The position numbers and the translations under genes were made by a program. Under the pieces are notes generated by a model. That model was given only the letters and a program-made list of their open reading frames with translations. It searched no databases and was not told where the DNA came from. A stretch of DNA of 64,000 nucleotides. Source: CAZAPG01 sp964486935. Lineage in GTDB: Bacteria > Chloroflexota > Anaerolineae > 4572-78 > J111. Within the stretch, counting starts at the first letter, position 1. Every line of letters begins with the position of its first letter. Positions 20,269 through 29,197 of the stretch are shown piece by piece. The stretch lies in contig CAZAPG010000010.1 in the NCBI GenBank assembly GCA_964486935.1, forward strand, positions 62,001 through 126,000, in the 5' to 3' direction.

Positions 20269-21225
20269 ATGACCAACCCAATTATCCCCGCGTTTCAAAT
20301 ACTGGCCCGTTTCTGGCTGGAAGAGATCACCCCCGCCGACCTGCCGACCATTGCCGCTTTGCCGGAGTTGGCCGAAACATTGCCCAATCATGATGAGGCG
20401 GCGCTGACCCGTCTGGCGGTTGAGTATCAGCGGCTGTTTGGTTTCAACCTGCCGCCCTACGAAAGCCTCTTTGTTGACTCGTCTCTGATGCTCATGGGCC
20501 GGACCAGCGAGCAGCTTCAATCGTTTTACCGGCAGGCGGGCTGGCAACTGCCCGCCGATATTCGCGCCGGCGCGCCCGACCATCTGGGTGCGGAGTTGCT
20601 GGCTCTGACTGGCTGCCTGGCTTCGGGTCAAACAAGGTTGGCCGGCCGGCTGCTGGGCAACCATCTGGCCATGTGGGTGCCCCCCTTTGTGCTGACCCTG
20701 CGCCGCCTCTCGCCCCACCCGTTTTACCGCGCCCTGTCCGACCTGACGCTCGACCTGCTGTTAACCACGCTGGGGGAGCTGTCACTTTCTGCCAGCAACG
20801 CCGGCTCGATGGCTCCGGAGCCTCATCTTCCCGTCTCCCCCATCCCCAACCTGGCCGAGCCGGATGTGGCGCTGGGCGACATTGTAAAATGGCTGCTGAC
20901 GCCGGCCTACAGCGGCCTGTTCCTCACCCGCGAGGAGCTGGCCCGCATCGGCCAGACGCTGGAACTGCCCGCCGCGATGGGCGAACGCTTCCGCATGCTC
21001 GACAGCCTGTTTCGGCAGGCCGGCCAGTATGAACTGGTTCCGGCGCTGCTAAACCGGCTGGAACTGCTGGCCGGGGAATCTATCTCGGCCTGCCGGTCGC
21101 TGACCGGGGAATATCCGCACTGGTCAACCTGCGCCAAAATATGGCACGACCGTCTGAACGCAACCAGACGGTTGCTTGAAGAACTGGGCACAAGCCTGCT
21201 GCAGGCAGAAAGCCGCCAAATATGA
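20269..21225 (+). CDS. TorD/DmsD-family molybdoenzyme assembly chaperone
   Basis: A 318-residue, mainly helical protein. It has TorD-family features: AVEYQRLFGFNLPPYESLFVD near residue 50, a HLGAELLALTGCL segment near 105 and H/W-rich helices (GNHLAMWVPPF). These chaperones bind the apo-catalytic subunit of DMSO-reductase-family enzymes and help insert the molybdenum cofactor. The client is almost certainly the molybdopterin subunit at 15439. It is longer than typical TorD (~200 residues); the C-terminal ~100 residues, after a Pro-rich linker, are unexplained. The stop overlaps the response-regulator start (ATGA at 21222). Confidence 0.75.
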   Translation: MTNPIIPAFQILARFWLEEITPADLPTIAALPELAETLPNHDEAALTRLAVEYQRLFGFNLPPYESLFVDSSLMLMGRTSEQLQSFYRQAGWQLPADIRAGAPDHLGAELLALTGCLASGQTRLAGRLLGNHLAMWVPPFVLTLRRLSPHPFYRALSDLTLDLLLTTLGELSLSASNAGSMAPEPHLPVSPIPNLAEPDVALGDIVKWLLTPAYSGLFLTREELARIGQTLELPAAMGERFRMLDSLFRQAGQYELVPALLNRLELLAGESISACRSLTGEYPHWSTCAKIWHDRLNATRRLLEELGTSLLQAESRQI

Positions 21226-21914
21226 ACGCTACCATTCTTGTTGTCGAAGATGAAGCCAGTATCCGCAACGTGGCCCGGGTTTACCTGGAGCAGGAGAACT
21301 TCAGCGTGATCTGCACCGGCAACGGCAGCGAGGCCCTGGAACTGGCCCGCCAGCACCGGCCCGATTTGATTGTGCTTGACCTCAACCTGCCTGGCATGGA
21401 TGGCATGGAAGTTGCCGCCCGGCTGCGGCAGGAGTCGGATGTCTACATTTTGATTTTGACCGCCCGCACCGAAGAGGCCGACCGTATCGCCGGGTTGCGG
21501 CTGGGCGCGGATGATTATCTGACCAAACCCTTCAGCCCCCGCGAACTGGCGGCCCGCGTGCAGGCCATTCTGCGCCGCAGCCGGGGCGGCAAAGCAACCC
21601 CGGCCAATATCCTCCGTTTCAAACAGGTTCAAATTGACCCGGAGCGGCACGAAGCCCGCGCCGGCGGCCAGCCGCTTGACCTGACCACCACCGAATTTGG
21701 CGTGCTGCTGGAACTGGCTCGCCACGCCGGGCGGGTTCTCACCCGCGAGCAATTGATTGACCGCGTCTGGGGCCACGATTTTTATGGCACCGACCGGGTA
21801 GTGGATGTCTACGTGGGGCAGGTTCGGCGCAAGCTGGAGCAGGCCACCGGGCAACTGCTCATCCAGACGGTGCGCGGCGTGGGTTACAAATTTACGGACG
21901 AACCGGAAAAATGA
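21222..21914 (+). CDS. OmpR/PhoB-family response regulator
   Basis: A 230-residue regulator. The receiver has the acidic pair (VVEDE, residues 8-11), phospho-acceptor Asp53 in VLDLNLPGMDG, and LTKPFS. The C-terminal winged helix is OmpR type (LTTTEFGVLLELARHAGRVLTREQLIDRVWG...RVVDVYVGQVRRKLE...IQTVRGVGYKF). It overlaps both neighbours by ATGA, so chaperone, regulator and kinase are translationally coupled. Its DNA-binding class binds direct repeats one helical turn apart, which is what the three 11-bp arrays at 23164, 26973 and 29198 offer. That link is inference. Confidence 0.95.
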   Translation: MNATILVVEDEASIRNVARVYLEQENFSVICTGNGSEALELARQHRPDLIVLDLNLPGMDGMEVAARLRQESDVYILILTARTEEADRIAGLRLGADDYLTKPFSPRELAARVQAILRRSRGGKATPANILRFKQVQIDPERHEARAGGQPLDLTTTEFGVLLELARHAGRVLTREQLIDRVWGHDFYGTDRVVDVYVGQVRRKLEQATGQLLIQTVRGVGYKFTDEPEK

Positions 21915-23047
21915 AAAGCATCTGGCGGCAGCTTCGCTGGCGAATTGTGGCCGGCCATATGGTTGTTGTTTTTGTGGGCGTTACCATTTTACTGCTGACC
22001 GCCCGGTTGATGATCCGGCGCTCCGCTGCCGACATCCAGCCCCGGCTGGTCGACCTGACCCAGACCACCGGCGCGGCGGCCATCGACCAGGCCACCGCCG
22101 ATTTGCTGGCTACCTTTCAAAACGCAATTCTCTTCTCGTTGGGGGTGGCCGGGCTGGCCTCGGTAGCGGCCGGGTTGATAACCAGCCTGCTGCTGACCCG
22201 CGAGATTCTGCGCCCGCTGCGACAGATTACCCGCAGCAGCCAGCGCATTGCCAGCGGCCATTATGGCGAGCGGGTGGCGGTGCCGGGCAGCGATGAACTG
22301 GCCCAAATGGCCACCCACTTCAACCAGATGGCCCAGGCCCTGGAGCAGATTGAAGCCCAGCGCGTCACCCTGATTGGCAACGTTTCGCACGAACTGCGCA
22401 CACCGCTGACCGGCCTGGAGGGCTATCTGGAAGGGTTGATGGATGGCCTGCTGCCCACCGACGATGAAAGTTTTGCCCGGATGTATCAGGAAGTGCGCCG
22501 CCTGCGCCGGCTGGTTGATGATTTGCAGGATTTGTCTCGGGTGGAGGCGGGGCAAATCTCCCTGCAAATGGGCGCGTTTGACCTGCTGCCGCTGGTTGGC
22601 CGGGTAGTAACCCAACTGAAGCCGCAGGCGCTGGCCCAATGCCTTGATTTGGTGACCGACTGCCCCCAATCCGAGGTTTGGGTGCAGGCCGACCCCGACC
22701 GCGTGGCCCAGGTGCTGGTTAATTTAATTGGCAACGCCATTCGCTACACGCCAGAGGAGGGTTGTATCACTGTGCGGGTAAGGGTTGCTGCGCGGCAGGC
22801 GGAGGTGGTGGTGCAGGATACGGGTATCGGCATCCCCGCCGAGGCGTTGCCCTACATTTTTGAGCGATTTTACCGGGTCGACTCCTCCCGTTCGCGCAGC
22901 AGCGGCGGCAGCGGCATCGGCCTGACCGTCTCGCGCCATCTGGCCTGGGCCATGGGCGGCGAACTGACCGCCGCCAGCGCCGGCCAGGGCCAGGGCAGCA
23001 GCTTCATTTTCGTCCTCCCCCTAGCCGAGCGCGCCAACCCACCCTAA
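21911..23047 (+). CDS. HAMP-containing sensor histidine kinase
   Basis: A 378-residue membrane kinase. Two membrane helices (about residues 15-33 and 72-95) flank a short ~40-residue extracytoplasmic part, too small for a large sensor domain. A HAMP domain follows, then HisKA with GNVSHELRTPLTGLEGYLEG (His near 158) and HATPase_c with N-box NLIGNAIRYTPEEG, DTGIGIP and GGSGIGLTVSRHL. The partner is the regulator at 21222. The stimulus is unknown; given the genes around it, a sulfur species or redox/membrane signal is likely. Transcription may end at the hairpin 23090-23122. Confidence 0.93.
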   Translation: MKSIWRQLRWRIVAGHMVVVFVGVTILLLTARLMIRRSAADIQPRLVDLTQTTGAAAIDQATADLLATFQNAILFSLGVAGLASVAAGLITSLLLTREILRPLRQITRSSQRIASGHYGERVAVPGSDELAQMATHFNQMAQALEQIEAQRVTLIGNVSHELRTPLTGLEGYLEGLMDGLLPTDDESFARMYQEVRRLRRLVDDLQDLSRVEAGQISLQMGAFDLLPLVGRVVTQLKPQALAQCLDLVTDCPQSEVWVQADPDRVAQVLVNLIGNAIRYTPEEGCITVRVRVAARQAEVVVQDTGIGIPAEALPYIFERFYRVDSSRSRSSGGSGIGLTVSRHLAWAMGGELTAASAGQGQGSSFIFVLPLAERANPP

Positions 23048-23089
23048 CACCGTCCACTCCAGCGCAGCATGGCATTACCATTCAGGTAA

Positions 23090-23122
23090 AGACCGCAAGG
23101 GTTTTCAAAACCTCTGTGGTCT
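23090..23122. repeat. Dispersed AGACCGCAAGG hairpin, copy 2
   Basis: AGACCGCAAGGGTTTT pairs with AAAACCTCTGTGGTCT around a short loop, an imperfect version of the hairpins at 20114, 29127 and 30768. It lies 40 bp after the histidine kinase gene and before the YeeE/YedE promoter, so it could separate the two transcription units. Confidence 0.75.
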
Positions 23123-23163
23123 GACAGGTTTCTTGCCGGTTTATTGAATGGTTACGACTCAAT

Positions 23164-23218
23164 CCTTACACAATCCTTACATTATTTTTATCTATCTTTT
23201 ACAAAGCATCCCTATAAT
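23164..23218 (+). promoter_or_regulatory. 11-bp direct-repeat operator plus -10 box upstream of YeeE/YedE genes
   Basis: CCTTACA at 23164-23170 and 23175-23181, a degenerate unit at 23186 (TTTTTAT) and TTTTACA at 23197-23203 are spaced exactly 11 bp. A consensus TATAAT (23213-23218) follows after 9 bp. This looks like an OmpR/PhoB/PhoP-class activator site replacing the -35 element. The same architecture occurs at 26973-27026 and 29198-29253. Confidence 0.7.
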
Positions 23219-23314
23219 CTCTGGCGCAAAAGATGGAAAGTGTTATCACAAACCCAACGATAGACCATCTTTGGCTGCTGATTACTGGTTACTGTATTTA
23301 CAAGGAGGCAAACA

Positions 23315-23794
23315 ATGGAATGGATCATGCAACCCTGGCCCTGGTACATTTCAGGGCCGCTGATCGGTTTGATGGTGCCGGCGCTGCTGTTGTTGGCCGG
23401 CAAAACCTTTGGCGTGTCGGGCAGCTTTCAGTATATTGGCGCGCTGTGTGCGCCGCGTTCGCGGCTGCCCTATCTCAAAAATTACGATTTGCGCGGCAAC
23501 AACTGGCGGCTCACCTTTGTAGCCGGGATTGCGCTGGGGGCCTTTATTGGCTCAAAGCTCCTCTCGGCTGCGCCGGTTCACTTTCTGCCGGAAAGTTACT
23601 ATAGCTGGGGTGGGGTTGTGGCGCTGGCCATTGGCGGATTTTTGGTAGGATTTGGCACCCGTTACGCCAATGGCTGCACGTCGGGCCACACTATTATGGG
23701 GCTATCTAATTTGAGATGGGTTAGCCTGGTGGCGTCAATTAGTTTTTTCATCGGCGGGCTGGCGATGGTTCACATTTTTGGGGTTGGAGGTTGA
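23315..23794 (+). CDS. YeeE/YedE-family half-transporter, N-terminal type
   Basis: A 159-residue membrane protein with four to five helices and the YeeE/YedE signature RYANGCTSGHTIMGLS, whose Cys is the sulfur-handling residue in thiosulfate transporters of this family (TsuA-like). It pairs with the next gene, which supplies the second half of the fold. AAGGAGG precedes ATG 23315. The pair likely takes up thiosulfate or another sulfur compound; substrate by family and context only. Transcribed from the 11-bp-repeat promoter at 23164-23218. Confidence 0.85.
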   Translation: MEWIMQPWPWYISGPLIGLMVPALLLLAGKTFGVSGSFQYIGALCAPRSRLPYLKNYDLRGNNWRLTFVAGIALGAFIGSKLLSAAPVHFLPESYYSWGGVVALAIGGFLVGFGTRYANGCTSGHTIMGLSNLRWVSLVASISFFIGGLAMVHIFGVGG

Positions 23795-23796
23795 CC

Positions 23797-24210
23797 ATGA
23801 TTAAGCAGTTATATGTTTTGCTGGTCGGTACCTTTTTTGGCATTGTGCTGGTTAAAAGCGAGGTGGTCTCGTGGTATCGCATCCAAAAGATGTTTCGCTT
23901 TGAAGAAGCCCACATGTATTTGATTATTGCTTCGGCCATTGTGGTGGGGGCAATTTCTTTGTGGCTCATCAAGCGTTTTCAAGCGGGTACTATCACCAAA
24001 GAACCTATCATCCTCCGAGACAAACAGTTCCATAAAGGGACGATAATTGGCGGCATTATTTTTGGAATGGGTTGGGCCATTACCGGCGCCTGCCCCGGCC
24101 CCATTTACGCCCAGATTGGCAGCGGTGAGTATGCCGCCATTGTCACCTTTCTGGCGGCGCTGGCCGGTATGTACACTTTTGCTTTTGTGCAGCCCAAATT
24201 GCCGTATTAA
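23797..24210 (+). CDS. YeeE/YedE-family half-transporter, C-terminal type
   Basis: A 137-residue membrane protein with the second YeeE/YedE signature, GWAITGACPGPIYAQIG, containing its conserved Cys. ATG 23797 follows GGAGG (23786-23790), just after the stop of the first half gene, so the two are coupled. Split YeeE/YedE pairs of this kind are common in bacteria that handle inorganic sulfur. It probably assembles with the preceding protein into one pore. It is convergent with the permease gene on the other strand. Confidence 0.85.
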   Translation: MIKQLYVLLVGTFFGIVLVKSEVVSWYRIQKMFRFEEAHMYLIIASAIVVGAISLWLIKRFQAGTITKEPIILRDKQFHKGTIIGGIIFGMGWAITGACPGPIYAQIGSGEYAAIVTFLAALAGMYTFAFVQPKLPY

Positions 24211-24230
24211 CCAGGGTCTATGTTAAAAGC

Positions 24231-26639
24231 CTACTCATAGGCCAGCACCTCGCGCACCGTTAGCCGGGCGGCATTGAGGGCCGGCAGCAAACTGGCCACA
24301 GCCCCCAGAACCATGACCAGGATTAGCCACAGCAGCGTTCCGCCGGTGGAAAAGGCGTAATCAAGCGGGGTTCCTAACAAGAGTTGGCCCACTGCATCAC
24401 TAATCAACCTGCTCAGGGGCAGGGCAATCAGCGTGCCGGCCAGCCAACTTATGGCCCCAATAAAAATACCTTCAAAGAGGATGATTTTAAGGATAGCCCG
24501 GGTGGCTGCACCCACTGCCCGCATAACGCCAATTTCGCGGGTGCGCTCCAGCACGTTGATGCTCATGGTGCCCATTAAGCCCAATCCACCAACGGCGGCC
24601 AGCACAAGGGCGACAATAACCAATAAAGCCGAGATGATATAGAACATGCCTTCGATGTTCTGCTTGTCCAGTTCAGCCGGGGCCACGATGCTGACTCGAA
24701 AGCCAGCTTTGGCCAGATGGTCTTCGATGACATGGCTCATTTCGGTTTGATACGCGCCATCGTGCTGCTCGGTGATTATCATCACATAATCTGCCTGGCC
24801 GGTATGGCCCAGCATCCGGCTTAAGGTTTCGTATTTGACAAAGGCCAGGGGGGTAACGTTGGCCCCCTGGGCCAGACCAACTACCTGCCAGCTTCGCTCT
24901 TTTCCCTCTATTTTGAGAATAATTTCGTCGCCAACCTGAATGTCCGGCTCGTCTCGGAGGATTATCGTATCCAACACCACGGCGTTCTCATCCTCCGGGT
25001 GCAGCCAGCGGCCTTCAATCAGCGTGGGTTTAATCACCCTGGTATCGGGTTTAGGGGCAAACAGAGTGATGTTGGCGCTGTTGGTGCCATCGGGCCGAAC
25101 CCGGCGGGTAGTGTAATAACCAAGCCCTTCTGTATCTACCACGCCCGGCAATTGGGCCAGGGTGCGGGCTACTTTCTCTACCCGGTAGGGCCGGCTGAAG
25201 AGCACCGCTACATCGTACTGGTAGTAAGCCAGCATGTTATCCAGGGTGCCGCGCAGCGAACTTTGCAGGCTAACCAGGGTGATAAAAACGGCGCTGCCAA
25301 CAATCAGTGTGCCCAAGGTTAGCAGTAACCGTTTCTTGCGTCGAAAGGTGTTGCGCAAAGAGATTAAAGTTGGGCGCGTAAGCCAGCCTAACAGCGCCCG
25401 GCTAATCAGCCACCGGTCAATGCGGTTGGTTCCAAATTGACCTTTGCCCAGCCCATGGCTGCTAATGGCCTGGTGTACGGTAATGCGTGTCCCGCTAAAC
25501 ACGGGAAAGAAGCCGGCCACCAGCGGCACCAACAGGGCAATAGCCACTTGCAAGAGCAAGGCTGTCCGCGGTATCTGGAAATTAACAATATCAAAATTAA
25601 GCAACCCGGCCATAAATTGGCTAATATAAAAGGCGCTAATGCCGCCCAGCGGCAGGGCAATGAGCAGGGCTAACAGCCCAAAGGCCAGAACCATAACCAT
25701 ATACATACTCACAATGTGGCCGGTGCGAGCGCCAAGAGTTTTCATCACCCCAATCTGGGTTACTTGTTGGGCTAAAATGGCCGAGATGGTATTGACCACC
25801 AAAAAGCCGCTTAAAACGAGCGACAGCAACCCAACCGCGCCTAAAATGGCTAAAATAGCCTGGATGACGTAATCTATCGGCGGCTGGTCCGGGTTTTGAG
25901 TGAGGGTGAATAGCACGGTGCGGCCACTCTCCTCAACTTTATCCTGCACTTCATCGGTAACAGTTTTAACATGGTCTGGGTCATACCGGTTTCCGGCCAC
26001 CCTGATGTGCATTTCATTAAAACCGCGAGGTTCTTCCAGCCACTCCAGCATATCCATAGTAATGTGGCCGTAACCCAGCCCGCCCAACACATAAAGCGAG
26101 CCTTGCATATCGTGGGTTAGCCCGGTAATTTTTACCTGGCGCTCTTTACCGCTAGGCGTTTTGATAGTAACCGTATCGCCCATGTTGGCCTTGATCAGCC
26201 CCAGCGCCGAGCGTTCAATCAAGATGTCATGCTCATCTGGCGGCCAGGCCCCGCTTTCTGGCTTGACAATGGAAACCCTCATATCATCAAAATCAGGGAT
26301 GGCTACAAGCTGGGTGTTAATCCACTCATTAGGGCCGGTTTTCAGGCGCACCGTTACGCTGCGACGGGCATCGGCGTCTTCTATCCCGCTCATATTGCGA
26401 ATAGTTTTGACTAAATCCTCGTCAAAGGGGCTGATGGTGAGGATGACGGCGTGGGCCGGATTGGTCGCGGCGTAGGTTTGGGCCAGGCTGTCGGACAGGG
26501 CTGTTCGGGAATTGAGAATAGTGCCCACGGCAAATATGCCCACGGCAATAGAAAGCACTACCAGCGCGGTGCGGCTCTTATTCATCCACAAATCGCGGAT
26601 AACTTTGCGCCAGCGGGGTCTAAGTGCCTTTATAAGCAC
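24231..26639 (-). CDS. MacB/FtsX-like ABC transporter permease (orphan)
   Basis: About 800 residues. One N-terminal helix (NKSRTALVVLSIAVGIFAVG), a periplasmic domain, three helices near 265-390, a second helix and periplasmic domain, and a last FtsX core (IGVMRAVGAATRAILKIILFEG) make the duplicated FtsX/MacB permease layout. A paralogue (41468) has an ATPase partner nearby; this copy has none in its vicinity. GTG 26639 is preferred because it overlaps the end of the truncated TetR frame (stop at 26630-26632); TTG 26654 is an alternative. A role in lipoprotein, lipid or drug export is possible. It interrupts the sulfur island on the opposite strand. Confidence 0.85.
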   Translation of the reverse strand: MLIKALRPRWRKVIRDLWMNKSRTALVVLSIAVGIFAVGTILNSRTALSDSLAQTYAATNPAHAVILTISPFDEDLVKTIRNMSGIEDADARRSVTVRLKTGPNEWINTQLVAIPDFDDMRVSIVKPESGAWPPDEHDILIERSALGLIKANMGDTVTIKTPSGKERQVKITGLTHDMQGSLYVLGGLGYGHITMDMLEWLEEPRGFNEMHIRVAGNRYDPDHVKTVTDEVQDKVEESGRTVLFTLTQNPDQPPIDYVIQAILAILGAVGLLSLVLSGFLVVNTISAILAQQVTQIGVMKTLGARTGHIVSMYMVMVLAFGLLALLIALPLGGISAFYISQFMAGLLNFDIVNFQIPRTALLLQVAIALLVPLVAGFFPVFSGTRITVHQAISSHGLGKGQFGTNRIDRWLISRALLGWLTRPTLISLRNTFRRKKRLLLTLGTLIVGSAVFITLVSLQSSLRGTLDNMLAYYQYDVAVLFSRPYRVEKVARTLAQLPGVVDTEGLGYYTTRRVRPDGTNSANITLFAPKPDTRVIKPTLIEGRWLHPEDENAVVLDTIILRDEPDIQVGDEIILKIEGKERSWQVVGLAQGANVTPLAFVKYETLSRMLGHTGQADYVMIITEQHDGAYQTEMSHVIEDHLAKAGFRVSIVAPAELDKQNIEGMFYIISALLVIVALVLAAVGGLGLMGTMSINVLERTREIGVMRAVGAATRAILKIILFEGIFIGAISWLAGTLIALPLSRLISDAVGQLLLGTPLDYAFSTGGTLLWLILVMVLGAVASLLPALNAARLTVREVLAYE

Positions 26640-26773
26640 GGCTGGCAATACCAATCTGGCTGATTAATATCCTGAATCGAGGTCTGTTTGTAGCCTTTTT
26701 GATAAAGAAACTGCTGGGCTACATCAAGAATTTCGCTGCGCCGCACATCGGGGTTTTTTACAATTCTCGCCAT
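26630..26773 (-). pseudogene. Truncated TetR-family regulator remnant
   Basis: A 47-codon frame opens MARIVKNPDVRRSEILDVA, then FLYQKGYKQTSIQDI, the unmistakable first two helices of a TetR DNA-binding domain. The text then departs from the family (NQPDWYCQPCL, stop) before the recognition helix. A deletion seems to have joined the first ~36 codons of a tetR gene to the region just before the permease start. The stop overlaps the permease GTG, so it may still serve as a translated leader. Confidence 0.75.
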
Positions 26774-26883
26774 ATTTTATCTCTATTTATTGTAGACCGA
26801 CCGCCGGTCAATTAAAAGATATCTTAATCTTGTTGGCGTTCTGTGTCAAAGAATATCGGTATCATCTCTATAATTCGGGGTTG

Positions 26884-26954
26884 GTAGGGGTGAGGCAACT
26901 CGAAAGATGGGTTATTGACGCTCAAAACGTCAATCCGAGTTGCCTCGTCCCTAC
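26884..26954. repeat. Palindromic dispersed repeat (GTAGGGGTGAGGCAACTCG)
   Basis: GTAGGGGTGAGGCAACTCG (26884-26902) pairs with CGAGTTGCCTCGTCCCTAC (26936-26954), and an inner stem TTGACG/CGTCAA closes the loop. TTTTTT follows at 26955, so on the plus strand it looks like a terminator. It lies between the divergent TetR remnant and the CoA-disulfide-reductase-like operon and may insulate that promoter. Confidence 0.75.
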
Positions 26955-26972
26955 TTTTTTAGATGATACCCG

Positions 26973-27026
26973 TCTTACACAACCCTTACAAACTCCTTAA
27001 ACCCGTCTTACACAGGGGTAGTACAA
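26973..27026 (+). promoter_or_regulatory. Four 11-bp direct repeats plus -10 box upstream of the CoADR-like operon
   Basis: TCTTACA (26973), CCTTACA (26984), CCTTAAA (26995) and TCTTACA (27006) begin exactly 11 bp apart. After 8 bp comes TACAAT (27021-27026) as -10. Four tandem half-sites on one DNA face are the hallmark of PhoB/PhoP/OmpR-type activators. Confidence 0.78.
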
Positions 27027-27048
27027 TAAGCAAAAAGGGAAAAAACAA

Positions 27049-28389
27049 ATGTCCGAGAGATTAGTGATTATCGGCGGGGTGGCGGCGGGCATGAGCGCCG
27101 CGGCCAAAGCCCGCCGAATGAAAGAAGATATGGCCGTAGTGGTGTATGAGAAATCCAGCTACGTCAGCTATGGAGCCTGCGGCTTTCCTTATTACATCAA
27201 GGGCGAGATTCCCCGCGCCGAGGATGTGGTGGTCCGCACGCCGGCCCAGTTTGCCAAACAGAATATTCAAGCCAACGTTTGCCACGAAGTATTGGCCATC
27301 GAGCCGGGTACGCAAACCATGCGCGTGCGCAACCGGGAAACCGGCCATGAATTTAGCGACCACTGGGACAAATTGATTCTCACCACCGGCGGTATGGCCG
27401 CCCGCCCCCCCATCCCCGGCCTGGGCATGCCGGGCATTTTTACGCTGCGGGCGGTGGAGGATGCCGTGGCCATTCGCCGCTGGATTGACCGGCAGCGCCC
27501 CCGGCAAGGCGTTGTTGTGGGCGGCGGCTATATCGGGCTGGAAATGGCCGAGGCGCTGGCGGCCCACAACATTGATGTTACCCTGGTGGAGATGTTGCCT
27601 CAGGTGATGCCCAATATGGACGCCGACATGTCGGCCTATGCGCTGGAAGAGCTGAAGCAGCAAGAAGTCAACGTGCAGCTGGAGCGGGCCGTGGAACGGT
27701 TTGAAGGCAACGGCCAGGTACGGCAGGTTGTGGCCGGCGGGCTGCGCTTTCCGGCGGATATTGTGATTTTTAGCGTGGGCGCAAAGCCAAATGTGTTGCT
27801 GGCCCAACAGGCCGGTATCAAGCTGGGGCCAACCGGAGCCGTAGCCGTGGATGACCACCAGCGCACCAACCTGCCCAACGTGTGGGCCGCCGGCGATGTG
27901 GCCGAGGCGCGCCATCTGGTAACGGGCAAGCCGGCGTATGTGCCGCTGGGCACCACCGCTAATAAACAGGGACGCGTTGCCGGTACCAACGCCGCCGGGG
28001 GTGAGGCTGCTTTCAACGGCATTGTTGGCACGGCGGTGGTAAAGGTGTTCAATCTGCACGTCGCCCGCACCGGCCTGTCTGAACGACAGGCCCGCGAGGA
28101 GGGGTTTGAGGTGGAGACCGTTTCGATTAGGGCCGCTTCGCGGGCGCATTACATGCCGGACCACTCGCCCATACACGTTAAGCTGGTGTTTGAGCGCGGC
28201 TCTCAGCGGTTGCTGGGGGCGCAGATGGTGGGCCGGGAAGGAGTCGCCAAACGCATTGATGTGCTGGCCGCCGCGCTACACGCCGGCTGGACCACTTACG
28301 AGTTAGGAGAAGTGGACCTTAGCTACGCGCCGCCCTTTGCCCCGGTGTGGGACCCTATTCTGGTGGCGGCCAACGTGGCTAATCATTAG
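27049..28389 (+). CDS. CoA-disulfide reductase-like FAD/NAD(P) oxidoreductase
   Basis: A 446-residue flavoprotein of the single-cysteine disulfide reductase family. It has an N-terminal FAD motif (VIIGGVAAGMSAAAKARR), the redox Cys in SYGACGFPYYIKGEI (near residue 44), the NAD(P) motif GVVVGGGYIGLEMAEAL, the second FAD motif NVWAAGDVAE and the dimerisation domain. Relatives reduce CoA disulfide, CoA persulfide or polysulfide (Npsr). No rhodanese domain is fused to it, unlike CoADR-Rhd. In this island a role in reducing CoA per- or polysulfides is likely. It is transcribed from the 11-bp-repeat promoter, with the thioredoxin-fold gene 48 bp downstream. Confidence 0.87.
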   Translation: MSERLVIIGGVAAGMSAAAKARRMKEDMAVVVYEKSSYVSYGACGFPYYIKGEIPRAEDVVVRTPAQFAKQNIQANVCHEVLAIEPGTQTMRVRNRETGHEFSDHWDKLILTTGGMAARPPIPGLGMPGIFTLRAVEDAVAIRRWIDRQRPRQGVVVGGGYIGLEMAEALAAHNIDVTLVEMLPQVMPNMDADMSAYALEELKQQEVNVQLERAVERFEGNGQVRQVVAGGLRFPADIVIFSVGAKPNVLLAQQAGIKLGPTGAVAVDDHQRTNLPNVWAAGDVAEARHLVTGKPAYVPLGTTANKQGRVAGTNAAGGEAAFNGIVGTAVVKVFNLHVARTGLSERQAREEGFEVETVSIRAASRAHYMPDHSPIHVKLVFERGSQRLLGAQMVGREGVAKRIDVLAAALHAGWTTYELGEVDLSYAPPFAPVWDPILVAANVANH

Positions 28390-28437
28390 CAATAATCAAC
28401 CCAATAACATTTTAGTTTCATATGGAGGTATCCAATA

Positions 28438-29094
28438 ATGTCATTGTTAAAAGAAAAAGACCGCCAGCAATTGGCGAAAGAATTTGAAGCGCTGCAAAGC
28501 CCGGTCAAAATTTTGATGTTCACCCAGGACAAAGAGTGCCAGTATTGCCGCGAAACCCGCTCGATTGTTGAGGAGGTGGCGGCCCTGTCTGACAAAATCT
28601 CGTTTGAGGTTTTGGATTTTGTGGCCGATAAAGAAGCGGTAACGCAGTACGGCATCGACAAAATTCCGGCTACGGTAATTATGCGCGGCGGCGAAACGCC
28701 CAAGGATTACGGCATTCGCTACTATGGCATCCCCTCCGGCTACGAGTTCAGCTCGCTGGTGGAGGATATTCTTATGGTTTCGCTGGGCGATTCGGGCCTG
28801 TCGGCAGAAACAAAATTGCTGTTGAGCAAGTTGACCCAGCCGCTGCATTTGCAAGTATTTGTGACCCCCACCTGCCCCTATTGCCCGCAGGCGGTGCGGC
28901 TGGCCCATCAACTGGCATTGGAAAGCGATTTGGTTCGGGCCGATATGGTCGAGGCCATCGAATTTCCCCACCTGTCGATGAAATATCAGGTGCGGGGCGT
29001 GCCGCGCACGGTCATCAACGAGGTGGCGCATCTTGAAGGCGCCGCCCCCGAACCGATGCTGCTGGCCAAAATTAGAGAAGCCATTGCCGTTTGA
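28438..29094 (+). CDS. Double-thioredoxin-fold protein disulfide oxidoreductase (glutaredoxin-like, PDO type)
   Basis: A 218-residue protein with two thioredoxin-fold units. The first has CQYC (TQDKECQYCRETR, near residue 40), the second CPYC (TPTCPYCPQAVR, near 145). The cis-Pro regions are IDKIPATVI and VRGVPRTVI. It resembles archaeal and thermophile protein disulfide oxidoreductases and the N-terminal domain of AhpF. GGAGG precedes ATG 28438. Together with the CoADR-like enzyme it could run a thiol/persulfide relay. Hairpin 29127-29159 follows the gene. Confidence 0.87.
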   Translation: MSLLKEKDRQQLAKEFEALQSPVKILMFTQDKECQYCRETRSIVEEVAALSDKISFEVLDFVADKEAVTQYGIDKIPATVIMRGGETPKDYGIRYYGIPSGYEFSSLVEDILMVSLGDSGLSAETKLLLSKLTQPLHLQVFVTPTCPYCPQAVRLAHQLALESDLVRADMVEAIEFPHLSMKYQVRGVPRTVINEVAHLEGAAPEPMLLAKIREAIAV

Positions 29095-29126
29095 TTTGAC
29101 ATTTCCGCACAATAGCTCACGCCGTC

Positions 29127-29159
29127 AGACCGCAGGGGTTGCTAAAACCTCTGCGGTCT
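29127..29159. repeat. Dispersed AGACCGCAGGGGTT hairpin, copy 3
   Basis: AGACCGCAGGGGTT pairs with AACCTCTGCGGTCT around GCTAA. It is the same family as 20114, 23090 and 30768. It sits after the thioredoxin-fold gene and before the operator of the next gene, again at an operon border. Confidence 0.78.
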
Positions 29160-29197
29160 AAAAATTGTAAAGCAGGCCGTTTTATCTCCTCCCAAAC

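Noticed and set aside
26973..27012. CRISPR-like short repeats
   Set aside because: Units are 7 bp at an 11-bp period without variable spacers of CRISPR length and no cas genes; they fit an activator operator.
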